A stretch of DNA of 64,000 bases from the NCBI GenBank assembly GCA_016845145.1, contig JAERTE010000020.1:124001-188000 (forward strand), in the 5' to 3' direction. Of this stretch, positions 17,384-26,389 are shown in pieces; within the stretch, counting starts at the first letter, position 1; each line of letters begins with the position of its first letter. Origin of the DNA: Rhodospirillaceae bacterium (GTDB lineage: Bacteria; Pseudomonadota; Alphaproteobacteria; Rhodospirillales; Casp-alpha2). The notes under the pieces were generated by a model that saw only the letters and a program-made list of their open reading frames with translations, searched no databases and had not been told where the DNA came from. A program made the position numbers and the translations under genes.

Positions 17384-17553
17384 GCCCCCAGCATTGCGCG
17401 AGGCCGCTGGTTTGGCAAGATCGAGAAATCATTTCGGATTCGATATGTTCATTTTATGTTCCGCCTTCGCTTTCGAATGACCCGGACACGCATCCTCTGT
17501 AGCTTAATCATCACACCCTTCGGCAGGGTCAAGGAACGGGAGGAGAGATCATC

Positions 17554-17895
17554 ATGAACAAGCAGGCACGCAATCTTGACGGCGACACGAATACGGCCCG
17601 TGACATAGATCGGGACATTGAAACCGTACGCCGCCTCGTAGCTGAGTTCATGAATGCAGATGGGTCTCTCCCCCCAGCACTCTCCCAGGAGCACGGCTTC
17701 TCGGCGCCACCCCTCGTCAACGTGGCTCCGCGCCTCGAAGACGCCGCCGCGACAGTCGAGCTCCTGGGAGACGTTGCCATGGTGTCGTGGGCCGAGGTTG
17801 TGCACGCAGACATCGCGTCGCAGGTTGTCGTCAACCGGCTGACACTGCTGCGCCGCCATGGACGCTGGATCGTGATGCCCGCTCTTTTACATTAG
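17554..17895 (+). CDS. NTF2-like (lumazine-binding/SnoaL-fold) small protein
   Basis: This 113-residue reading frame has an excellent Shine-Dalgarno (GGGAGGAGAG) and the end of an NTF2-like fold (TVELLGDVAMVSW, NRLTLLRRHGRWIVM). An N-terminal helix (DRDIETVRRLVAEFMN) matches the usual first helix. It is shorter than most members and seems to lack part of the central sheet. A second, better-preserved NTF2-like gene follows 60 bases downstream, so the two may be an old duplication. Ligand or catalytic role unknown. A competing 136-residue minus-strand frame is judged a shadow. Confidence 0.65.
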   Translation: MNKQARNLDGDTNTARDIDRDIETVRRLVAEFMNADGSLPPALSQEHGFSAPPLVNVAPRLEDAAATVELLGDVAMVSWAEVVHADIASQVVVNRLTLLRRHGRWIVMPALLH

Positions 17896-17955
17896 GCGTG
17901 CTTTTACACCAGCCGCGCTTTTGCACTCGCTGCGTTCCGCCGCTACACTCCCCTA

Positions 17956-18330
17956 ATGAACGACGAACAGCAAATCCGTGCCGTCATCGACGACTATTTC
18001 CAAGGCATGTACCTCTCGGACACAGCGCGCCTGGGCCGCGCCTTCCATTCGGACGCCCGCATTAACGGCTGGGATGAGGGCAAGCTTATCGACGCACCGA
18101 TCACCAAGTTTATCGAGTTCATCGGCGGCGTCAGCGCGCCCGCCGACGACGGCGAGGCGTTCGAGATGGAAATCGTCTCTATCGACATCGCCGACAGTGC
18201 AGCTTCAGTCAAAGTAAACGATCTCTATAAAGGGCTTCGCTTCACCGACTTCCTGACCTTGCTGCGCTTCGACGACGGCTGGCGCATCGTCAATAAGGCT
18301 TTCTCGCACCTTCCCCGTGAGAAACCCTAA
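17956..18330 (+). CDS. Nuclear transport factor 2-like protein (putative lumazine-binding)
   Basis: This 124-residue single-domain protein has the pattern of the Lumazine_bd_2 family: EQQIRAVIDDYFQGMYLSD, LGRAFHSDARINGW, FEMEIVSIDIADSAASVKVN, FTDFLTLLRFDDGWRIVNKAF. The barrel-like NTF2 fold is used for ligand binding or as simple enzymes. The sequence contains no diagnostic catalytic dyad. It follows a related but shorter gene and is convergent, six bases apart, with the MORN-repeat gene. Confidence 0.85.
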   Translation: MNDEQQIRAVIDDYFQGMYLSDTARLGRAFHSDARINGWDEGKLIDAPITKFIEFIGGVSAPADDGEAFEMEIVSIDIADSAASVKVNDLYKGLRFTDFLTLLRFDDGWRIVNKAFSHLPREKP

Positions 18331-18336
18331 CGGCCC

Positions 18337-20250
18337 TTATTTCGCCGATGTCGCGGCGGCAGGGGTTTTGGGCGGATTTTGCGATAACCAGCGCTTGAAA
18401 CGATTGTCCTCGAACTCGCAGATGCCCCACTTCCCGTCGCCGTCGCGGCAGGTGCCGGTGCCGTGCCGTTGGCCGCCCGCGAACATGCCCTCATAGCGGC
18501 TACCGTCAGGAAAGGTGAGGACGCCGACGCCATGGCGGATGCCCTGGAGGTAGGTGCCGTCATAGACCGTGCCGTCGTTGCCGACCCAGATGCCACGGCC
18601 ATGTTGCTTGTCGTCTTTCCACTCACCTTGATAACGGCCATCAGGCCGCAGCAACACGCCTTGGCCCTGGATGCGCCCGGCGACGAATTCACCTTCGTAC
18701 ATGTCACCGGATGCATAAGTCAGTTTACCCCGGCCCTCAGCTTCGCCGTCTTTAAACGCGCCCGCGTAAACATCGCCGGCGGCGGTCCGTGACACCCCTT
18801 TGCCCTGCGGGATGCCGTTGACGAAGTCGCCCTCATAGCTGTTGCCGCGCCCGTCTGAGCGCAGCCCCTTGCCGTGCATGACGCCGGTAAAAAAATCGCC
18901 CACATAGCGACCGCCCGCCGACAACTCCAACACGCCGACACCATGAAAGCGGCCGTCGCGCCACTGGCCTTCGTACTTGTCACCGTTGGCGAAGGTCTGC
19001 ACGCCATCACCGTTGCGCTTGTCCTCGGCAAACCCGCCGTCGTAGCGTCCGCCGTCGACCAACGCCCAAACGCCCAAACCCTGGCGACGACCGGCCCACC
19101 AATCACCTTCATAGCGCTCGTTTTGTACGCCTTCCCATACACCTTTGCCGTGCCGTTTGCCCGCCTGCCAGGCGCCGCGATAGATCTCGGCGCCTTTTGA
19201 CCACGTCCCTTCGCCGCTTTTCAAGCCACCCCGCCATTGGCCTTCGTAGCGTTCTCCCGAAACCTGGACGAACCGGCCTCTGCCGTTCGGTTTGCCTTCC
19301 AATAGCTCGCCGACATATTTGTCGCCGTTGGACCAGATAATTTCTCCCGCACCCGTCTGGCGACCGGCACGGAAGGCCCCTGTGTAGGTGCGCCCATCCT
19401 CTTTATAAACGCCGCGCCCGTGCCACTGGCCGTCGACAAAGTCGCCTTCGTAGGTGTGTCCGTCGCGGTTTTTCCACACGCCCTTGCCGTGCGGTGTGCC
19501 GTCAACCACGTCACCTTCGTAGTGATCGCCGCCAGGCCATTCGATCAAGCCCTTGCCCGTCGGTTTACCGGCGATAAACGGCCCGGCGTAGGTGCGCGTG
19601 CGGTCGATATAGACGCCGCGCCCCTGCCAAACGCCGTCAACGAAATCGCCTTCATAGGCGTGTCCGTCGGCGCTCTTCCATTTTCCTTTGCCATGCTGCA
19701 CACCGGCCTTCCATTGACCGTCGTAGATATCGCCGCGTGTCGACGTAAAGACACCGGGGCCGTGGTTTTTGCCGGCTTTCCAGTTGCCCTCATAGCGGTC
19801 ACCGGCGGCGCCGACCCAGGTGCCCAGCCCTTCGGGCAAACCGTCGACCCAACCGCCGTCGTAGATATCACCATCCAGGTTGCGCCACGTGCCGGGGCCA
19901 TGGCGGCGGCCTTTCAGCCATTGGCCGTCGTAGCGCGTACCATCTGTGGCGACGAGCGTACCGTTGCCGTCGCGCAGGCCCGCTTCAATGGCGCCTTCGT
20001 AGCGATCGCCCTGTAATTTGCCCCGATAGAATTGCAAAACGCCCGGCCCGGATGCCTTGCCGTCCTTGCACGGCCCCAGCCACGTCACCCCATCGTGCGC
20101 CGGTTGCCCCCAATCCCACAGCTGACACTGGGTGTTGGGATCTTTCAGCCATTCGGCCCGAACGGGAGTTAGCCATGCAGGTGTCAGCCCCACGGCCAAC
20201 CCGACAACCACCATTGCCATCATCCGAAAATATAAGAAGTGCGGGGTCAC
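18337..20250 (-). CDS. Secreted protein made of 23 MORN repeats
   Basis: This 637-residue protein starts at GTG 20248-20250, supported by GGAGGG eleven bases upstream; an ATG nine codons later is an alternative. An N-terminal hydrophobic stretch (MMAMVVVGLAVGLTPAWLTPVRA) looks like a signal peptide with cleavage near residue 32. From about residue 83 to 600 I count 23 consecutive MORN units (YEGxxxxGxxHGxG pattern), almost without linkers. A short Cys-containing head (TQCQLWDWG...LGPCKDG) and tail (GTCRDGDGKWGICEFEDNRF) bracket them. Such arrays form long twisted beta sheets that act as scaffolds. The bacterial periplasmic role is not established. Confidence 0.92.
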   Translation of the reverse strand: MTPHFLYFRMMAMVVVGLAVGLTPAWLTPVRAEWLKDPNTQCQLWDWGQPAHDGVTWLGPCKDGKASGPGVLQFYRGKLQGDRYEGAIEAGLRDGNGTLVATDGTRYDGQWLKGRRHGPGTWRNLDGDIYDGGWVDGLPEGLGTWVGAAGDRYEGNWKAGKNHGPGVFTSTRGDIYDGQWKAGVQHGKGKWKSADGHAYEGDFVDGVWQGRGVYIDRTRTYAGPFIAGKPTGKGLIEWPGGDHYEGDVVDGTPHGKGVWKNRDGHTYEGDFVDGQWHGRGVYKEDGRTYTGAFRAGRQTGAGEIIWSNGDKYVGELLEGKPNGRGRFVQVSGERYEGQWRGGLKSGEGTWSKGAEIYRGAWQAGKRHGKGVWEGVQNERYEGDWWAGRRQGLGVWALVDGGRYDGGFAEDKRNGDGVQTFANGDKYEGQWRDGRFHGVGVLELSAGGRYVGDFFTGVMHGKGLRSDGRGNSYEGDFVNGIPQGKGVSRTAAGDVYAGAFKDGEAEGRGKLTYASGDMYEGEFVAGRIQGQGVLLRPDGRYQGEWKDDKQHGRGIWVGNDGTVYDGTYLQGIRHGVGVLTFPDGSRYEGMFAGGQRHGTGTCRDGDGKWGICEFEDNRFKRWLSQNPPKTPAAATSAK

Positions 20251-20353
20251 GCCCGTTTTCCCTCCGCGAGTCGATGCATTCTAGCATATGGGCAGGCAGC
20301 GTTAGGCGCGAGCGGTTTTGACATCATGCTCAACAGAAAGATAATGCGTTTCC

Positions 20354-20815
20354 ATGATAATCCGCGAAGATGACCTGCAAGGACCCGAAATTGCCGCGCT
20401 GCTGCGCGCGCATCTCGACTACATGGCCCTGCACACGCCGCCCGAAAGCATTTATGCACTGGATATCGACGGTCTTCGCGTGCCGGAGATCACCTTTTGG
20501 AGCGCATGGAAAGGTGCAGAGTTGATGGGCTGTGGCGCGCTCAAGGAATTGACGCCCGATCATGGCGAAATCAAATCCATGCACGCCGTCGAACACCACC
20601 GGGGCCAAGGCGTGGGGCGGGAAATATTGCAGTTCATCGTCGCCGAAGCCGAGGTCCGGGGTTATGCGCGCCTCAGCCTGGAGACCGGCAGTATGGACGG
20701 CTTCCAGCCGGCGCGCGCCTTCTATGAGAGCTTTGATTTCGTCGAATGCGGCCCGTTCGGGGAATACACGCTTGATCCCAACAGCGTCTACATGACCCGC
20801 GCCCTGGGTGATTGA
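20354..20815 (+). CDS. GNAT-family N-acetyltransferase
   Basis: This 153-residue single-domain protein has the acetyl-CoA binding signature HRGQGVGREILQFIVAEA (motif A) and the end of the fold in ARAFYESFDFVECGPFGEY, where the Tyr/Phe-x-Gly-F pattern closes the domain. The start MIIREDDLQGPEIAALLRAHL with HTPPESIYALD closely resembles the E. coli YsnE/PsiE-type phosphinothricin-like acetyltransferases. The substrate is not determined. It is divergent from the MORN gene across about 100 bases that show no clear promoter. Confidence 0.88.
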   Translation: MIIREDDLQGPEIAALLRAHLDYMALHTPPESIYALDIDGLRVPEITFWSAWKGAELMGCGALKELTPDHGEIKSMHAVEHHRGQGVGREILQFIVAEAEVRGYARLSLETGSMDGFQPARAFYESFDFVECGPFGEYTLDPNSVYMTRALGD

Positions 20816-20841
20816 CGTCAGGGGTTAGGCGTCAGGGGATT
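20814..20841. repeat. Two 14-base near-identical tandem units
   Basis: GACGTCAGGGGTTA (20814-20827) is followed by GGCGTCAGGGGATT (20828-20841), overlapping the end of the acetyltransferase gene. The core GRCGTCARGGG also occurs in the triple repeat at 34336-34381. Confidence 0.5.
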
Positions 20842-20888
20842 GAATTCAAAAACCACGCGTGCCAGCATCTGAACATGGATATCGGGCC

Positions 20889-21716
20889 ATGGAAATAACC
20901 CCCGTTGCTGGCGCCTTGGGCGCGGAAATCTCCGGTGTCGATCTAGGCGCCGATTTGAGCGACGCCGTGATTGCAGATATGCGCGGCGCCTTGCTTGATT
21001 TCGGCGTGGTGTTTTTCCGTGACCAGGATTTCGATGCCGAAGCGCACAAGCGATTGGCGCGGCGCTTCGGTGACATTTTCGTGCATCCGTTTTTCGTGCC
21101 CGGCAACGACCCGGAGATCGTCAATATCATCCGCGAACCCACCGACACCTCGATTGTCGGTCAGGATTGGCACGCCGATACGCAAATGGTTGCGGAGCCG
21201 CCCATGGGCGCAATTCTCTATGCCGTCGATGTGCCTGAGTACGGCGGCGATACCTTGTTCGCCAATCAATACCTCGCCTATGACGCCTTGTCGGACGGTA
21301 TGAAACGCATGCTCGCGGGTCTTCGTGCGGTCAATTCGGACAGGCTGGTTGCCGGCCCGGCGCACGGGCGCAGTGACAACCGCACAACCAAGGCCCGCGC
21401 CGATGCCGATTGGCGCGAGACCGTCAATCTGCACCCGGTAGTGCGCACCCACCCCGAAACCGGCCGCAAGGCCTTGTTCGTCAACCATTCCTACAGTGTC
21501 GGGCTGGAAGGCATGAGCGAAGAGGAAAGCCGGCCGTTGCTCGACTGGTTGATGGATTGGGGCCACCGGCCCGAGTTCACCTGCCGGTTTCGGTGGCACC
21601 AGGGATCGGTGGCGTTTTGGGACAACCGCTGCACCAAACACCTGGCCATTGATGACAGCCATCGTGTCCGGCGCGTCATGCGCCGAGTGCAGATCGCCGG
21701 CGACCGGCCAGTCTAA
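20889..21716 (+). CDS. TauD/TfdA-family 2-oxoglutarate-dependent dioxygenase
   Basis: From ATG 20889 this has 275 residues, matching the usual start (MEITPVAGALGAEISGVDL). A GTG ten codons earlier is weaker. The iron ligands are the His and Asp of DWHADTQM and the His of NRCTKHLAIDD. The 2-oxoglutarate-binding Arg lies in HRVRRVMRRVQIAGD. Family members hydroxylate taurine, phenoxyacetates, sulfates or similar substrates and thereby release a functional group. The neighbouring gene is a gamma-butyrobetaine hydroxylase-like enzyme, 32 bases downstream, so both may act on related compounds. The true substrate is not inferable. Confidence 0.9.
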   Translation: MEITPVAGALGAEISGVDLGADLSDAVIADMRGALLDFGVVFFRDQDFDAEAHKRLARRFGDIFVHPFFVPGNDPEIVNIIREPTDTSIVGQDWHADTQMVAEPPMGAILYAVDVPEYGGDTLFANQYLAYDALSDGMKRMLAGLRAVNSDRLVAGPAHGRSDNRTTKARADADWRETVNLHPVVRTHPETGRKALFVNHSYSVGLEGMSEEESRPLLDWLMDWGHRPEFTCRFRWHQGSVAFWDNRCTKHLAIDDSHRVRRVMRRVQIAGDRPV

Positions 21717-21748
21717 TACATGAACTGAATAGGCAGGAGAGACACCGC

Positions 21749-22939
21749 ATGGCAGCCTTGCGAACGCCCGATTTCGACGCCTATCCGACACAGCATATCG
21801 TTGCCCGGGCCGAACCGGACACCCACGGCGTACGTGTGGTTTGGGATGACGGCGCCGAGAGCCGCTATCACGCCTTGTGGCTGCGCGAAAACAGCCCCGA
21901 TCCTGACACTACCCACCCGACGACCCGTGAGACCACGCTGCGGATCGTTGATGTGCCCGAAAACCTGTGCGTTGTCGATGCGGCGGTGGCGGAAGGCGGC
22001 GATCTGATCGTGCATTGGTCCGATGGCTCAGCGCCTGGCCATTTCGACCGCGGCTGGCTGCGTTGCCACACTCACGGACTGCCGGACTCCAACAGATATG
22101 AATTGCCGGAGGTGAGTCCCTGGGACGCATCTATTCGAGCCAACCTGCCGCGCTTCGACGGATCTTCATTTCCACAAGACCGCACCGCCTTCAGCGGCTG
22201 GCTGGAAGCGGTGCATGGTTACGGGTTCGGGATTTTGCACAGCCTGCCCGCCGCCGCCGACACCATAGACGCCGTCGCCGAAGCCATCGGGCCGGTTCGC
22301 GAAAGCAATTTCGGCCGCCTGTTCGAAGTGCGCTCCAAGGCCGAAGCCGATTCCAACGCCTACACCTCGCTGGCATTGCCCGCCCATACAGACCTGGCGA
22401 CACGGGAATACCAGCCCGGGCTGCAAATGCTGTTTTGCATCGCCAATGGTGCAGACGGCGGCGAAAGCCTGCTGACGGACGGCTTTGCCGTGGCCGGCCA
22501 CCTGCAAGCCAACGACCCTGAGGTTTATGAGGTCCTGACGCGCACGAATGTGGAATTCAAGAACATCGCCCAGGATACCGACTACCGCTGGGAAACGCCG
22601 ATGATCGTTGCCGGCGACGACGGCAACCCTGTCGAGATTCGCTGGACCGACTGGTTGCGTGCCCCATTGCGGGCTGCGCCTGAAACCGTCGATACCTTTT
22701 ACAGCGCGCTTCGGACAGCCGACGCGTTAATGAACGATCCGGCCTTTCAGATCGAACTGAAACTCGAACCTGGTGAGCTGTTGTGCTTCGACAACCGCCG
22801 CGTCCTGCACGGCCGGCGCGCATTCGAAATGCGGACCGGAGAGCGCTGGCTCAGGGGCTGCTACATCGAGCGCGAGGAGCTGCACTCGCGTCTCCGAATG
22901 CTCGATCGCGAACGGCGAGGTGCCGAGATGGATGCCTGA
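21749..22939 (+). CDS. Gamma-butyrobetaine hydroxylase-like dioxygenase
   Basis: This 396-residue protein combines an N-terminal GBBH-like domain (about 25-115: VVWDDGAESRYHALWLREN...) with a TauD-type catalytic domain. Iron ligands are the His/Asp of PAHTDLATRE and the His of NRRVLHGRRAFE, and the 2-oxoglutarate Arg is in RWLRGCYIEREELHSRLRML. In the N-terminal domain the zinc-binding Cys/His set of the eukaryotic enzyme is only partly visible. The Shine-Dalgarno GGCAGGAGAG precedes the ATG. A role in carnitine or betaine metabolism is suggested by the architecture; trimethyllysine dioxygenase is the main alternative. Confidence 0.85.
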   Translation: MAALRTPDFDAYPTQHIVARAEPDTHGVRVVWDDGAESRYHALWLRENSPDPDTTHPTTRETTLRIVDVPENLCVVDAAVAEGGDLIVHWSDGSAPGHFDRGWLRCHTHGLPDSNRYELPEVSPWDASIRANLPRFDGSSFPQDRTAFSGWLEAVHGYGFGILHSLPAAADTIDAVAEAIGPVRESNFGRLFEVRSKAEADSNAYTSLALPAHTDLATREYQPGLQMLFCIANGADGGESLLTDGFAVAGHLQANDPEVYEVLTRTNVEFKNIAQDTDYRWETPMIVAGDDGNPVEIRWTDWLRAPLRAAPETVDTFYSALRTADALMNDPAFQIELKLEPGELLCFDNRRVLHGRRAFEMRTGERWLRGCYIEREELHSRLRMLDRERRGAEMDA

Positions 22940-22944
22940 GGCGG

Positions 22945-24477
22945 CTACATCACCGCGCCGATCTGCCAGGGAATAAACTCGTTATCGCCGAAACCCAGTT
23001 GCTCGGACTTGGAGCGTTCTCCACTGGCCACGTTCAGCATGCGATCGAAAATCACCTGCCCCATCTCCTGGACGCTCATCGCGCCGTCCGCAATGACGCC
23101 GCAGTTGATATCCATATCTTCGCTCATGCGCGCATACATTTCCGAATTGGTGGCAAGCTTGATAGAGGGTGCGGGCTTACAGCCATAGACCGATCCGCGC
23201 CCGGTGGTGAAGGTCACGATGTTGGCGCCCGCCGCAACCTCGCCGGTGATCGACGCCGGATCGTAGCCGGGACTGTCCATGAACACGAACCCCTTGGTGT
23301 CGACGCGCTCGGCGTATCTGTAAACACCGGTGAGGTTGGTGGTGCCGCCCTTGGCCGCGGCGCCGAGCGACTTCTCCAAGATGGTGGTCAGCCCGCCGGC
23401 CTTGTTGCCGGGCGACGGATTGTTGTCCATGGAGCCGTGATTGCGGTCCGTATAGTCTTCCCACCAGCGGATGCGCTCGATCAGTTTTTCGCCGACATCG
23501 CGGCTGACGGCGCGCCGCGTCAACAAGTGCTCGGCACCGTAGATCTCGGGCGTTTCCGCCAAAATCCCGGTGCCGCCCTGCGCCACCAGCAAATCCACCG
23601 CCGCGCCCATGGCCGGGTTCGCGGTAATGCCGGAGTAGGCATCCGAGCCGCCGCACTGCAGCGCCACGGTCAATTCACTTGCCGGAACGGTTTGCCGAGC
23701 CGCGCCTTTCGCATGTTCAAGCATCGCCGTGATCCGCGCCACGCCCTCTTCCACGGTGCGCCGGGTGCCGCCGGTATCCTGGATGGTCATGGCATGAAAG
23801 GCGTCATCATCGGCGATCTGCTGGCCCGCGATCAATGCCGGGATCTGCGCCACCTCGCACCCCAAGCCGACCATCAGCACGCCAGCGAAATTAGGGTGGC
23901 GCGCAAAGCCCGCCAGGGTGCGCTGCAGGTTGCCGAACCCGTCACCGTCACCCGCCATGCCGCAGCCTGTGGAGTGGCTGAACACCGACACGCCGTCGAT
24001 CTCGGGATAGTCATCCAAAACGCCAGACCGGTTGACCGTGTCGCCGATCTGACGCGCCACAGTGGCCGAACAATTCACCGATGTCAGGACACCGATATAG
24101 TTGCGCGTTCCAACCTTTCCGTTCGCGCGGACATAACCTTCAAACGTGCGGCGCTCACCGTCGGGCACCGGATCAATGTCGCGGCAATCGCTGGAAAAGG
24201 CGTAATCGCGCGCGAAGCTTTTGAATGCCAGATTGTGCGTGTGCACATGGTCGCCGGGCGCGATGTCTTGGGAGGCGAAACCAATGACCTGATCATACTT
24301 TCGCGCCGCATCGCCCTTCGCGATGGCAACGGTGGCGATTTTATGGCCGCGCGGCACGATGCCGTTGACCGCCACGCCTTCATCGTCAAGCCGTGCCCCC
24401 GCGGGCAAATCCGACTGCGCAACAACGACATTGTCATTCGGGTTGAGGCGGATCGCCGAGGGTTTTGGTTGTGTCAT
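22945..24477 (-). CDS. UxaA-family dehydratase (altronate/galactarate type)
   Basis: The ATG at 24475-24477, preceded by GGGGA, gives 510 residues; a TTG four codons earlier is less likely. The N-terminal SAF domain (about 10-90) includes RLDDEGVAVNGIVPRGHKIA. The C-terminal domain carries the family signatures GYVRANGKVGTRNYIGVLTS, HSTGCGMAG, GSDAYSGITANPAMGAAVD and FTTGRGSVYGCKPAPSIKLAT. Known members remove water from D-altronate or galactarate using iron. Neighbouring uronate genes are missing, so the sugar acid remains open. It faces the dioxygenase gene with five bases between stops. Confidence 0.9.
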   Translation of the reverse strand: MTQPKPSAIRLNPNDNVVVAQSDLPAGARLDDEGVAVNGIVPRGHKIATVAIAKGDAARKYDQVIGFASQDIAPGDHVHTHNLAFKSFARDYAFSSDCRDIDPVPDGERRTFEGYVRANGKVGTRNYIGVLTSVNCSATVARQIGDTVNRSGVLDDYPEIDGVSVFSHSTGCGMAGDGDGFGNLQRTLAGFARHPNFAGVLMVGLGCEVAQIPALIAGQQIADDDAFHAMTIQDTGGTRRTVEEGVARITAMLEHAKGAARQTVPASELTVALQCGGSDAYSGITANPAMGAAVDLLVAQGGTGILAETPEIYGAEHLLTRRAVSRDVGEKLIERIRWWEDYTDRNHGSMDNNPSPGNKAGGLTTILEKSLGAAAKGGTTNLTGVYRYAERVDTKGFVFMDSPGYDPASITGEVAAGANIVTFTTGRGSVYGCKPAPSIKLATNSEMYARMSEDMDINCGVIADGAMSVQEMGQVIFDRMLNVASGERSKSEQLGFGDNEFIPWQIGAVM

Positions 24478-24517
24478 GGATTTCCCCAATTGCTATTTCG
24501 CGCACTTTTCACCGGCT

Positions 24518-26389
24518 TCATACTTCACCGGTCTCGTCTTTCGGCGGCGGTGTCCAGCCGCGGTCGGTTGTGTCATGGTTCTCGGCGCGGTCCAAGGCCA
24601 TGATGTCGGACAGTTCCTCGCCGCGCGCCTTGGCGGCGGCGAAGTAATCGTTGTCGAGGCCGGTTTCCTTCCAGTGCGCGCGTAGTGCTGTCAGTGAACC
24701 GAGATCGTGCTTGCGGAAGGCACGCGCTTTTTGCTCGGCGCGGAACGGGTGGTCGCCCATTTCCTGGAGCGCCCGGCGCCCGGCAATGAGCGCCGATTCG
24801 AACATTTCGCGCACGATCACATGCGCACCCGCGCGCTCCAACTCATAGACATGATGACGGTCGATGGCCCGCGCGATGATGCGGCAATTGGGGTAGTGAT
24901 GCGCCACATGCTCAACGGCGCTCAGCTGTTTGTCACGATCATCCATGGCGGCAATGAACAGCTTGGCATCCGCCGCGCCGGCGGCATGCAGCAGGTCGGG
25001 GCGCGTGGCATCGCCGTAGTAGGTCTTGGTGCCGACCTTGCGAAGCGTCTCGATGATGGCCGGGTCGTGATCCAACACCACGACCTTGTGGTCGTTGCTC
25101 ATCAGCATGCGGCCCACCATCTGGCCGAACCGCCCCACACCGGCGAGGATCACCGGGCCCTGGTCGTCAATGTCGTCGGCATCGCGCTGGTCGTTGCCGG
25201 CGGCGCGGGGGGCGATGACTTTTTCATACAGAATAAACAATGCCGGCGTCAGCAGCATGGTGACGGCCACCACCAAGGTCATGGTTTTGGTTATGCCGCT
25301 ATCGAGCACACCGGCGGCGGATGCGAACCCGAACAGCACGAACGCAAATTCGCCCGCCTGTGCCAGCGCCAGGGCAAACAGCCACGTATCGCCCCAAGGC
25401 AACCGAAAGGCGCGGCCCAAGGCGATAAGGATCAAACACTTGAGCACCATGATCGCCACGGCGAGGCCGAAGATCGTGCCGGGCTCGCCGAACAACAATT
25501 GGAAATCGATACCCGCGCCCACGGAAATGAAAAACAGCCCCAGCAACAAGCCCTTGAACGGTTCGATATCGCTTTCCAATTCGTGGCGGTATTCGCTGTC
25601 GGACAAAACGACACCCGCCAAAAACGTCCCCAGGGCAGGCGATAGGCCGATCAGGTCCATCAACAACGCGATGCCGACCACCAACAGCAACGCGGCGGCG
25701 GTGAAAATCTCGCGCAAGTGCGCTTCAGCGATGAAGCGGAAAACCGGGCGGATCAGATATTTGCCGGCAATGATGATGGCGGAAATGACACCCAGAATGG
25801 CCAGTGTCTGCAGCCAACCGGGCAGATGATCCAAGGCGCCGCCATGATGGCCACCGTCGCCGCTCAGCACCGGCGCCGCCACCGCCAACAGGGGCAGCAG
25901 GGCCAAGATCGGGATCACGGCGATGTCTTGAAACAGCAACACCGAAAATGCCGACTGGCCGGGCGGTAATTTCATCCAGCCTTTTTCGTTCAGCGTCTGC
26001 AGCACGATCGCCGTCGACGACAGCGCCAAGATCATCCCCAGCGCCAACGCGCTCTGCCATACCACACCGAAGGCCCACGCGGCGGCGGCGAACAATATCG
26101 TGGTGCCCACGACCTGCAGCCCACCCAACCCCAAAAGCCTGTTTCGCATGCGCCACAACATGGAGGGCTGCAACTCAAGCCCCACCAAAAACAGCATCAT
26201 CACGACGCCGAACTCGGCGAAATGCTTAATCTCCTCGGTCTCGGAGCCGACCACACCAAGCGCCGGGCCGATCACGATGCCGGCGATCAGATACCCCAAC
26301 ACGGACCCCAAGCCCAAGCGGTTGGCGATCGGCACGGCGACAACGGCGGCCAGCAAATACACGAAGCCTTGGCTCAACAGTTCCATCAC
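24518..26389 (-). CDS. KefB/KefC-type monovalent cation:proton antiporter with TrkA-N domain
   Basis: The 623 residues contain about twelve membrane segments of the CPA2 family (residues 1-385) followed by a Rossmann TrkA-N domain (about 402-520), with GVGRFGQMVGRMLMSNDHKVVVLD and YYGDATRPDLLHAAGAADAKLF. The C-terminal 100 residues are polar. Kef systems release K+ when glutathione adducts bind the TrkA-N domain. The preceding gene overlaps by four bases and encodes the KefF-like flavoprotein, which supports a true Kef assignment over a simple sodium antiporter. Confidence 0.9.
   Translation of the reverse strand: MMELLSQGFVYLLAAVVAVPIANRLGLGSVLGYLIAGIVIGPALGVVGSETEEIKHFAEFGVVMMLFLVGLELQPSMLWRMRNRLLGLGGLQVVGTTILFAAAAWAFGVVWQSALALGMILALSSTAIVLQTLNEKGWMKLPPGQSAFSVLLFQDIAVIPILALLPLLAVAAPVLSGDGGHHGGALDHLPGWLQTLAILGVISAIIIAGKYLIRPVFRFIAEAHLREIFTAAALLLVVGIALLMDLIGLSPALGTFLAGVVLSDSEYRHELESDIEPFKGLLLGLFFISVGAGIDFQLLFGEPGTIFGLAVAIMVLKCLILIALGRAFRLPWGDTWLFALALAQAGEFAFVLFGFASAAGVLDSGITKTMTLVVAVTMLLTPALFILYEKVIAPRAAGNDQRDADDIDDQGPVILAGVGRFGQMVGRMLMSNDHKVVVLDHDPAIIETLRKVGTKTYYGDATRPDLLHAAGAADAKLFIAAMDDRDKQLSAVEHVAHHYPNCRIIARAIDRHHVYELERAGAHVIVREMFESALIAGRRALQEMGDHPFRAEQKARAFRKHDLGSLTALRAHWKETGLDNDYFAAAKARGEELSDIMALDRAENHDTTDRGWTPPPKDETGEV

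Noticed and set aside
17449..17859. 136-residue minus-strand reading frame opposite the NTF2-like gene
   Set aside because: No family pattern or ribosome site; the plus frame has a strong Shine-Dalgarno and an NTF2-like end.
18400..20000. Apparent periodic DNA repeats
   Set aside because: They are explained by the MORN protein repeats rather than by a DNA element.
22783..24603. 606-residue plus frame opposite the UxaA-type gene
   Set aside because: A shadow; the minus frame contains all dehydratase motifs.
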